DNA of 64,000 nucleotides from Ditylenchus dipsaci (Eukaryota; Nematoda; Chromadorea; Rhabditida; Anguinidae): contig SADC01000118.1 in the NCBI GenBank assembly GCA_004194705.1, positions 1 through 64,000 of the forward strand, read 5' to 3'. The notes under the pieces were generated by a model. The model had not been told where the DNA came from. It saw nothing but the letters and a program-made list of their open reading frames with translations, and did not search any database. Below, piece by piece: positions 31,440 to 43,400 of this stretch. Numbering within the stretch: the stretch's first letter is position 1; each line of letters starts with the position of its first letter. The position numbers were made by a program, and so were the translations under genes.

Positions 31440-34400
31440 TTACATTTGAGGATTTTTAAAAGTAGAAAACCGTTTATTAATGATACTTGAAAAAGCGAAA
31501 CCCTTCAAATTTAATCCAGGGATGCATAAAATTTCGGATCCATTTTTGTTTAGCAACCCATCACCAAGATCATCATTACATGCAAAATTAAAGATTCTTG
31601 GATCCAAACGATTACTTGGCCTTAAATTACTATTGCACATTTTGTCCATTTTGGCTATAATTTTCTGTAATATTTCTTGTACTGGGAGGAACTGCTGCAC
31701 ACTGAACAATTCTAATCTTCGGATTGCCTAAAAAAATTTGAGAATTAATATTTCAAACGAAATCACAAAAACTTACGTCACATTTGTCTAGTAAATACTT
31801 CACATCATCCATCATTTCCACACCACTACAGTAAGCTAATGACAACTTCTGAAAATGTTAAATTGACTGCCAGCCGGACAACACCTGCAGCGCCGCCGGC
31901 GGCACAAGCCGCCAAGCGCCAACGCGGGCGGCGTCTTTTGCAAATCTGCTGGGGACGGCGGCGATTTGGAGGCAGCCGGCGCCGCCGCCAGCCGACAAAA
32001 ATTATTTACTACTGATAGTTAGTGAAGATTTACCGTATAACTTCTATTAATTCCCCCACCAAAAGTGGAGATTTTCAATTTGATGGCATTGCCTATTGAC
32101 CAAGTTTCTTATATAGGCTCTTGAGTATGTGACATACAAAAATGAAGCTGGCAATCTGGGCTACATTTTGGTATGTTACATACTTAAGAGTCTAAGGGTG
32201 TCCCGAAATTAAGCGCACATTTTCCTTTCTGTCTCAATTTTTTATATGTTATTAATAGGGTTGTCGAGCGCTCGAAATTTTCGAGTCGAGCGCTCGATTC
32301 GACATTCGAAATTCGAAAATTTTCGAGCGCTCGATTCGAAATTCGAAAATTTTCAGCGGCTTCGCCGCCTCATTAATGGATTTTTTAGAAATAAATTTAT
32401 CGAAACCATGGTTGATCGACCACACATGACCGCTTTACCACACCAAACAAATAAGCGGCCAAAAAAACTACCATTCTTTGTCCATAGTTGTGCTTGATCA
32501 AACGGCGCAGATTGGAGACTCTGAGATCGTAAAGGGCACCGCTCTGGCTTTTTTCGCCTCAGAAGGTCCCAATTCTTTGTTCGCTAACTTTTCCTTGGGC
32601 CTTGCCGATTTCAGGTGACCCGAAAGATAAGTTGTTCTCTACTTTTCTCCCTTCCTCTGATCTACTTTTTGGCAGTCCAAGTACTTCACCACAGGTAAAA
32701 ATAGCTTTTCAACCGACTTTCTTAAACGATTTCCAAACTTCGCTTGGCATTTTTCTAAAACAAGAAAAATTCACCATTACATTCTTCTTTGTGTGCTGCA
32801 AGTTCCGAAGTATAACTCGAAAATAAGCGCTCAAAATTTGAAAGCATAATTCGAATTTTTTTTCGAGCGCTCGAAATTCGAAATTTCCGCTCGAAATTCG
32901 AAATTTTTGAACTTTCGAGCGAAAAGTTCGAAATCGAGCGCTCGATTCGACAACCCTAGTTATCAATTTTAATTTGATTTATGCTGTCTGCATGATATAT
33001 CTCTTCCTTTTAATGCGTTTTATGTTTAGATAATGGCTGATATGAAGAATCAAGAGCAGGCAAAGCGACTTTGTGTGAAGCGATTCCAACTTGGACCAGA
33101 AGGATGTTCCGAATAATCAACAGTAGGTGTTCCAAAAAGTCTTTATTTTTGTCGCAATTTATCATTTTTTATTGTTTTTGATGGTGGTTTATTCTTGTAC
33201 GAATAAAGAGGAATGGGAAGTCTGTGCTGTTGATTGTTAAAACCCCGTAATTCTGGAGATTTCCCGAAAACGGAAATCGACCGGCAAGGGGTTATCCACA
33301 CAAATATTTTTTTGATGTGCGCGTAATTTCGGGACAGCCTGTATATAAGAAAGTGACTCGATAGAGAGTGCCGTAAAAGTGAAAATTACCACTTTTCGGG
33401 AGGGGAATTAACAGAGGTTTTTCGGTATTTAAGTTTTATGTATGACGAAAACACTCTATATTAGTGTCAGCACAAGATTCTCTTTCGTAACAGCACACCA
33501 TATCAGCAATCTTTTCGCTTCTCAGTGCCGGCGGTGGCAGCGTTTTTGAAAAAGCTCGGCGGCGGTGCTGGCGGCGTTTTTGGCGCGATGCAGGTATGAA
33601 CCGGACAAAAATGTTTTCGAAAATGTTTGTCGCGCGACAAAAAAAAGACTTTTTTTCGTATTTGTGCATTTATGGCTGTTGTATTTTTAGGTTCTTCGTT
33701 TCGCTTGGGTGGCTGTTCAAAGTTGTGGCTCCTGGCTGCTGATATCAGTGTGCTCAGCTATAGTTCTGGTGCAACTGCTCTTTCTTTCATCCCTTCTGAA
33801 AGTTTTGATGGTTGCTCGATGAATTTTTTTCACAGTTTTTGTCCCGTCTCGTCCCGAAATAGGCCATTCATCATCTCTAGTCATAACCACACTGTCAAAA
33901 AAAAACAGGATTTTGAATTATGGTGAATTCATTATAGGGTTCTTATAGAGCGTGCATAAATCCCATGTGAATTTGGCTCCCTACCTCTGAAAGCTATCAA
34001 AAATTTTAGGAATGACCAATGGGTCAGTCATGAAAACCCATTATATGAGTATTAAGGTGCTTTTAGAACTTTGAGTGACCCTTGTACCACCTTTTGTGGA
34101 CCTTCAGAACTAGGGAGCCAGATTTTTCAGGAATATTTGCCCGCTCTACAAGAATATGCAGAAATTTTTTTTACCAAAATTCTCACAGGTCACAGTCAGG
34201 GTCCCTCCCTTGTAAAATAATTTCATTAGCTAAACTCAACAGGTAATTTATAACAGCTCATATATTTGCGCTGGGCTAATATAAAGTCCGTAGAGAGGCA
34301 GGCGTGCTTTTTTTAAAGGGGATACGCTATTGCAAGTCAAGAAAATATCAGCCAGTATTTTTAACATTTAGAAATACAAGTTGTAAGTGTTACTAACCCA

Positions 34401-37400
34401 CAGCTTGCCATTGTCAGCAATTCGCTTGAGTGCCTGCGATGGAAGTTTCATACTCGCCAAATACAGGGTGTTCAAGTTTGGAAAGTATTCTAAAGCAAGA
34501 AACCAGCCATTTTCGCATTTGTAATGCATGCCGACCATGCTTATCTCTTTGCAATGCGCAATTACACCTGTTATTATCTAAAAAACTAGAAAGGTTACAT
34601 GTTTATACCTTTTAAAAATTACGTGCAAGGGTATTTAGCGGTTGCTTAGATTAGCAATGCTCGGTTAACATGAGAAGCACTGCTGGTTATAAGTCTGTCC
34701 AATGTAGTACAGCCAAACCTCTATACGACGGCCCCCCTCAAGTTCGTTCCCACCTAGGGTCCGACACTTTTATTAACCCAATTTTCGAAATATTTTATCG
34801 ATTCTGTTATGACAGTCTGGTCAAAAATATCGCAAGGATTCCGATTTTGCCAGTCGTTTTTTCAATATTTAAAGGGCCTGACCTCTTCCTACTCGGTGGT
34901 CCCCCGCCAATTCAAAATTTTTCCCTTGATCATTGGACTTCTGTACGGATTTTCCGCCACGTTTCTAACAAAACTAGGCCTGAAATCAAATTTTAGGCTT
35001 AGTTTTGTTAGAAACCTAGCGGAAAAATCCGTACAGAAGTCCAATGATCAAGGGAAAAATTTTGAATTGGCAGGGGACCACCGAGTAGGAAGAGGTCAGG
35101 CCCTTTAAATAATTTTACCATTAAAAAAAATACAAAACCTCTATATAGTGGCCCTCTAATAAAATTAATAAAAATTAGAGGGCCACTATATAGAGGTTTT
35201 GTATTTTTAATGGTGAAATTATTTAAATATTGAAAAACGACTGGCAAAATCGGAATCCTGGCCATATTTGCGACCAGACTGTCATAACAGAATCGATAAA
35301 ATATTTCGAAAATTGGGTTAAAAAAAGTGTCGGACCCTAGGTGGGAACGAACTTGTGAGGGGCCGTTGTATAGAGGTTTGACTGTATGATAAATTGCAAA
35401 ATGGCTTAGTTAAACGACCGCTAAATACCCTATTTTTTACCATATGAGATAATTTTGAGTCCACAAATTCACGAACATAAACAGACTTCAATTTAGGAGC
35501 GTAAAAAATAAAGTCAGTATTCCTAGTTTCGCCAGCTTTGTTCCACACGTGCACATACAAGCTTAAATTATATATATTATTTTAATAGACGGGTAGTCTT
35601 TATTTGAAGGATAGTCTCTAATACACGGGTACCCCCTAGGCCGAAATTAGAGGGCAAACCACATTTTATTGCACTTTAAACATAAAGTCAAAAAAAATTT
35701 AAGTTTGAAAAATAAACTGTATACAGTTATATAGGGCTCTAGGTGAATTCATCCTCAACCAATTCATCCTCGGTGAATTCATCCTCGGTGAATTCATCCT
35801 CCTTTTTGTCCTGGCAGAATATGTTTAAAGACCTGATTTTTGTATATTAAGAGAGCACCTCATTTTGTGGGGCACCCTCAGAGAGCACCCTTATTGATGT
35901 CGGGACCAAACAAGTGCCCAAGAATTGACCACCCTAACCAAAATTCCTGGGTATATAACTCCTGGTCAGGTGGGTGTCCACCTGGATAGCCTAAAAATTG
36001 AAGCAAAAAAGTTCACACTAAGACTCGAACTAGGGACTCGAACTAGTAACCTCGGTGACAGCAACCCCTCCCCAATTTATACCAAGTGGTCGTAAACCAG
36101 GTGGTCGACCACTTGGATAAATTTTTTTTTACTTTTTAGAGTTCCAAAAAAAAATTTCTGCACTAATTCGAGCATGCTGAAGATGGTTTGACATCACGTA
36201 AAATCACGTTTTATCAAGAAATTTTCGATTTATCGCTAACGATTGGTTTTGATAAATCAAGAATTACCAATAACTCAAAAATTTATTCATAAAATGTAAT
36301 TTTACCACTGTCAAACCATCTTCAGCATGCTCGAATTAGCGCAAAAAAATTAATTTGGAACCCGAAAACGTAAAATTTTTTTTGATCCAAGTGGTCGACC
36401 ACTTGGTTTGGTGCATGGATTCTCAGGGGTGATGTAGAGGTTGCTAGTGAAAAAAAAATGTTTCGGGACGCGAAAACGTAAAAAAATTTCATCAAGTGGA
36501 CGACCACTTGGTTCGGTTTGGTAAATGTTCGTAAATTGAGTGGTTGGTATTATTTGGTATTATCAAACAATGTTCAGCATAAAATTTTTGGTATGCTAAA
36601 ATCGGGTTTTTAGTGATTAAGGCCGCACTTGTGTGATTCAGAGCCATTTTATGGCGTTAAATTCACTTTTAGCTGGTTTATTTTAAGAGGTTTGAGTTGG
36701 TTTTGGACGGTTTGAGAGCATTCGGGGTGTTAAGGTGGTTTTGAGTTGTTTGGGGTGGCTTCGGATGGTTTGGGACCATTTGGGGTGAACAAAACCCTTT
36801 CACCTAAGTTTAAAAATTATAACAACTATATTTCCTGTCAAGACAAAAAGGAGGATGAATTCACCGAGGATGAATTCACCGGAGGATGAATTCGCTAGAG
36901 GATGAATTGCTTGAGGATGAATTCACCGTCGCCCGTTATATAGACGTCTATTAGAATAAATATGGTATACAGCAGGGCTGAACTCGTTTTACAAAAAAAG
37001 GAGAAGCGAAAAAACAAAACCACGTTTCTGTTACAGAAAGTCGAGATTTTTATGAGGAGTGTCTGACTGTACATTACGCTGACAATATGTTTTAGGTGGC
37101 ACAGGTAACGAACAAGCACCCCACTCGAGTAAAGAACAAGCACCCCAAAAAACAGCTTATAAGGAAAATTTGGTCAAAAAGCGGGGGGGGGGGGGGGGGG
37201 TAGGGAGGGAGGGAGGGAAAACCCTATTAAATACTCTGAAATTTTCGTTTAACTTACAGTTCTAGGTGGGTACTGAGTCTACACAGTTCTCTGGCATCAA
37301 CAAGACCCATCATGCATATTTTAAAAGTTTTCAGTCGCAATTCTTGGGATAGCGTTTTGAGAATTGATCCTTCCAATTTAGTACATTTCGAAAGTTCCAA

Positions 37401-40400
37401 ATGCTGAAGTCTACTTGGCAAGCATTCCAAAGACCATTTAGAAATGGTGGAACCATGATGGTCATCCAGTACCAGCCTTTGAAGGGCAGAACAACGTTGC
37501 AAGAATCGAGTGAGGTAATCAATATTTTCATCCTAAACTTAAGAATCGAAAATAAAATGTGAATACAAAATAGGACCCTAGAGTAGCGAATAACCACCAA
37601 CCCCCCCCCCCCAACGATTTTCACTTTTTTTTACTTTAGTAAAAAGTACCCAAATTTATGTCCCAGACCCCGGAAAATATGCGCATACTCTTCATTAGTC
37701 ACAACTTCCGTACGCTGGCCTACCCCAAGCCTAAGGGCTAAGCCTAAACTTGTTGTTTGCAAAGGTAGTTACAGCAATTTTGGCTGGAATTCGTTATACC
37801 ACATCCTACCAAAAGTTTATTTTGACCACTTTTTCGTGCTTTTCAGGTCATAATTAGTCGAAAAAAATGTTATTGGGATTGGGAAGGAAATTTTTCGAGA
37901 AAAAACTTTTTGAGCAAAAATTGACTTTTTGCCTTGGGGGACCAAGGTAAACCATCTTATAAAAGGTCATTTTACCACGTTTTGGTCACTGCAGTTAGGC
38001 AAAAAGAGTCTTCAATGCATTTTTAATCAAGAGTCTTGCTCGGAATTATGTCTAAGGTGAGTGAGTGCGCGCATCTCTAACCATCCAAGCACCCTGCACC
38101 CCTTCGAGGGCGCAAGGGGCTTGGTTGCTTGGGGTTGAGATGCGCACACCCACATACCTTAGACGCAAATCACTCGAAAGTGACTCTAGATGCATAAAAA
38201 ATGTATGCATACCAGAGTTTATTTATGCAGTAGGCCCCAGTCAACAAAACTATGTTCAAATCCCATCTTTTTGGGGTGTCTAGTTACCTCTTTATGATGG
38301 TTTACCTTGGTCCCCAAGGCAAAAAGTCAATTTTTGTCAAAAAGTTTTTTCTCGAAAATTTCCTTCCCAATCCCAAAAAGATGTTTTTTTCCATGGATGT
38401 CAAAAGCAATAAAATTTAGGGTTTTTATCGCTTTTTAGTCTTTTTATCCCTGCTTTCAATATCTTGGCTTAAAATAATGAGAAACCGTTTCTCGACCAGC
38501 TAGTTAACAAAAAAGTTGGCTAATGAGTTGGACTAGCTTGTCGAAAAAAAGTTCAGTCTTAACCTCAGCCGGGTGTTGATTTTTTCATCACTAAATTTTA
38601 TCGCTTTTTAGTCTTTTTAAAAGAACAAAAAGACTAAAAAGCGATAAAATTTAGCAATAAAAAAATCAACACCCGGCTGAGGTTAAGACTGAACTTTTTT
38701 TTCGACAAGCTAGTCCAACTCATTAGCCAACTTTTTTGGTAACTAGCTGGTCGAGAAAATAGTTTCTCATTACTTTAAACCAAGGAGATTGAAAAGCGAT
38801 AAAAAGACTAAAAAGCGATAAAATTTTTATCGCTTTTGACATCCATGGTTTTTTCGACTAATTACGACCTGAAAAGCACGAATAAGTGGTCAAAATCAAC
38901 TTTTGGTAGGATGTGGTATAACGTAGTTTAGCCGCAATTTTTAAAGGTCGGATGCTGGGAGGGGGGCGGTTATTCGCTACCACCGCCCAAAATAGAATTA
39001 CCTGAGAAAGTTTGGAAAGAGTTGTGCCAAAAGTAACAGATCTCAAATAATCGCACTTTTGCAGGACTTCCAAAAATTGTTCTGGTGGATATAAGTCTTA
39101 TAGTCTTCACTCTTGGACAATTGTCTATTGTAACATGCTGTAATAACTCCTTGCAGATTAAGTTCTTCCAAATAACCAGCTTGTTTAAGCATTTCTAATA
39201 TATCTGCATCCATTTTACACACCACTTCACTTAGGTCCAGTATTTTTATGCTGCCGACAACCCGAATAAATAATTTTCGAACCTAAAAAAAAAGTTTGTT
39301 GAAAACTTTGGATCACTTGGCGATTTTGAGGACATTTTTAAATTTGTGCCTTTTCGAGTTTTTCGCACTTTGAAAAAATGATGCCGAGTGTGATATGTGG
39401 CTTTTGGAAGCACTGTTGGAAAAAGATGTTTGACCGTGTACAGTCACCCCTCGTTAGACCGACACCCCCCCCCCCTCAAGTTCGTTCCCACCTAGGGTTC
39501 GACACTTTTTTACCTCGAAATTTGAAGCCTTTTGCCAGTTGTCTTCTGCCAGTCTTGCTTGAAATATCGTAAGGATTCTGATTTTGCCCATCCTTTTGTA
39601 AATGACAACAGCTTTACGAAAAGATCCGCGGGTACTCGATAAACCGGCACCCATTGAAAAATCTTTTCGGTAAAACTGATGAAATTAAAAAAAAATCGAC
39701 AAAATCTAAATCCTTGCGATATTTCAGACTAGACTGGCCGAAGACGACTTGCAAAAGGCTTTAAAGATTAAGGTGAAAAAGTGGGGCGGCGGTAAATTGA
39801 AACCTCTACAAATTGACCCTCCGGTAAATTGAACCTCGGTAAATTGAACCTCCAAATTTGTCTTGAGAGAATTTTTTTATTCAGTCCACTCGCCAGGTCA
39901 CCGTGTTTCAAGGAGTCCGTATATTCCACTGCGGTAAATCCTCCGTCCGGTGAACTCTCCCCTGGTGAATTCCACCTCCAAAATTTTGAGGTTACAGGTT
40001 CAAATCCCGGTGGTAGCAGATATTACTTATTTGAGTAAGAGCCATAAACTGTTATTTAGGAGATCACCTATTCTCACGGTGAGTAATGTGATCACACTGG
40101 TACCACATTCCTAAATGGGTATCCACCTGGGTATCCCATCTAGCCGAAAGTAGCTAAAGATCATTGTACCCTATCCATAATCGTGTCCTGAGCACGGTTT
40201 GATAATCTGGCAATCCGCCTTGGCTCCGCTCCAACTCCGGCTCCGAGCCGGAGCCAGATCCGGAGCGAAAAATTTCACCTCCCGTGGCCGGAGCCAGATC
40301 CGGAGCGCAAGATTTAAGTCATGGGAGTGAAAATTTTGATCCGACGAAGCCATTTCAGAGCCAGTTTTTCGTTTATTTAGTTGCCCCAAAAGTTTGGATA

Positions 40401-43400
40401 TAAAATGTACTTTTAAATAGATATTCGTATTGTGACGAAAAAGCTTCACTTATGGAATGATCCATGGCTCTAGGTAAATTCATCCTCGGTAAATTCATCC
40501 TCGGTAAATTCATCCTCGGTAAATTCATCCTCCGGTAAATTCATCCTCCGGTAAATTCATCCTCCGGTAAATTCATCCTCTAATTTTGTCTTGACAGGAA
40601 TATTGGGTAAAAATATTTGTTTGTTATTTCAACGGTCCTCATCTACCTGCAGTAGCACCAGTCCACCCAAGTGGCTCAGATTTACCTTCAATGATCATGA
40701 TCTTCTCTCAATGGTAAAGATGCAACCTTTAAGGTTCAGATATACCCTTTATAGTTTATATCCTCTCTAAATAGTCCAGGTCGACCTACAATAGTACCGG
40801 AGTGGGTAGGTCGTGACGTACTAGGTATGGGTAGGTGAGCAGGTGCCTGAGTAGATAAGCCAGGAGAGTAAGTAGTAAAAACTTTAGGGTATTTTAGGGC
40901 TCTTTTTTGGTGATTTATCACATTTTTCTTGCTGGAGCTGGGCAAAAAGACTCTAAATGCATTTTCGATCAAGAGTCTAGCTCGGAATTATGTCTAAGGT
41001 AAGTCTGTGCGCGCATCTCTAACCAACCAAGCCCCTGCGCCCCTTCGGGGGCGCAGGGGGCTTGGTTGCTTGGGTTGAGATGCGCACACACACATACCTG
41101 AGACACAAATCACTCGAAAGTGACTCTGGATGCATAAAAACATATGCATACCAGAGTTTATATATGCGGTAGGCCCCAGAAAGTAAAAACCTGTTCAAAA
41201 TCTATCATTTTACCTAGATTTTGCCTAAAAAGGGTTTAAATTTGGTCAAAAATGCCCTAAAAGACCGACTACTCCCAAGGGGTGGGTGGCAAATTTTTCG
41301 TGTATGCCATAACTGGGGCTCCTGCAAATCAAATCGCTGTTTTAGTATTATTAAACCGTGTTCAGGATACGATTCTGGATATGTTACAATGATTTTTACT
41401 TACTTTAATCCAAATCCAAATTTGGAGTTTTGATGTGGATACCCATCTGGGGGAAGTGCCAGAGGGTTCTACTACCTACCCTCAGGCTTACTATTCTTAT
41501 AAAAAACTATTTTATGAATGTTGATCAAGAAAAAATGATGTTTGTTACCACCAGGACTGGAACTTGTAACTTTAAAGATTTGGAGGGACATGTGTAGAAT
41601 ACATGTTTGAGTTCGTTCTAATGTACACTGGCCCATTCTGCGCCTAAGCACAAAAAGTGGGCTACTGTAGTGTGGAGATGATCCAGAGTCCTGCTCCCCG
41701 AAAAAAATTCAAAAAGTATGATAATGAAAATTATTCCTGTCAAGACAAAATTAGAGGATGAATTTACCGGAGGATGAATTTACCGGAGATGAATTTACCG
41801 GAGGATGAATTTACCAGAGGATGAATTTACCGAGGATGAATTTACCGAGGATGAATTTACCGAGGATGAATTTACCGGAGGATGAATTTACCGGAGGATG
41901 AATTTACCGGAGATGAATTTACCGGAGGATGAATTTACCAGAGGATGAATTTACCGAGGATGAATTTACCGAGGATGAATTTACCGAGGATGAATTTACC
42001 GGAGGATGAATTTACCGGAGGATGAATTTACCGGAGGATGAATTTACCGGAGGATGAATTTACCAGAGGATGAATTTACCGAGGATGAATTTACCGAGGA
42101 TGAATTTACCGCCGCCCATGATCCATAATATTAAACCCGAGTAAATGTTTGTCTGACGACAGAAATCCTTATGTTACGTTTGCTATTAGTACTCGGCTAT
42201 CATCCTTCCATCATTTTTAGCCCTCTACTCCCAAAATCCAAAATTTTGCCATATTTCAGACTAGACTGGCCGAAGACGACTTGCAAAAGGCTTCAAAAAT
42301 TAAGGTAAAAAAGTGCCGGACCCTAGGAGGGAACGAGCTTGTTATCGTGCAATAAATAGATAACGTACCCAATTTATTCGTTATCACTGTGTTCTTGTAC
42401 AGTGAACTCTCGATTTAACCAAGCCTGGGGACTGACTGAAATGTTCGTTGAATCGAGAGTTTCGTTAAATCTAGGGTTCGTTAAATTGAAAGTTGGTGAA
42501 CAATTTTCATTCACATGTTCGTTAAATCGAAAGTGGCATGAGTACACTATACCGTTATTTTCATTTTAAGGTTTTCACAGCGAATACATGCTTAAATGTT
42601 GTTTTTAGGTAGCAGTCGAGGGTTGGATAGACTTGCAGACAACATTTTGCGGATGCAACATTTGCGGACCGACTTTTGCGGATAAACCGAAGTTTGGCTG
42701 AAAAGGAGCAGAAAAAGAAGGTATCTCAAGCCGGAGTGAAGGATGACAGCATTAAAAACTAAGTTAGTCGAACCTGTGACTTAGTGGATGCTTATATTAA
42801 GTTCGCAAATTGTGTGCAAGTCTTCGTCCGCAAATGTTCGTCCGCAAATCTTGCGTCCGCAAGATTTGATCCGCAAAAGTTGAGGCGCAAAACCTTATCC
42901 GCAAAGCTTTGTCCGCAATATTCACGTCCGCAAACACGCATCCGCAAAATATTGTCCGCAAGTCTGGCCAACCCGCAATCGACATTTTTTGCAAAAAGAA
43001 TAAATCAATTATTGACAAAAATTTGGCTTTTTACCTAGCGGGACCACGGTAATTGAACCTGAAAGAGATGTCTGGATGCCCCTCAAGGTCGAAGAAGCAA
43101 TATAATTTTGACAATTGGGACCTAAGGTCTGTTTAGCTTCGCACTAGTCAGAAAAACAAGATAGAACAACTACAAACCAAGCATTTGCCTTGGTCTTCTA
43201 AAGCAAAAAGTCTTATTTTTTGTCAAAAAAATTGCCGAAAAGTGTCACCGCTGCCTTAAAACATGTTTGAATCATGTATTGACTGCTAAATCGTTGAAAA
43301 TGGTGTTTTTCTTGCGTTTTCAAGCTAGTCGTTATAGTATAATTCGATTTTTTTTTGGCAGAAAAAAGTCTTGCGCAGACAAGAAAACCCAATATTCGTT

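Noticed and set aside
41753..42113. Regular 15-bp repeat array resembling a CRISPR or minisatellite locus
   Set aside because: Units are contiguous without spacers, the inverse array lies at 40472-40585, and both are inside an element with a 9-bp TSD. It is a subterminal word array.
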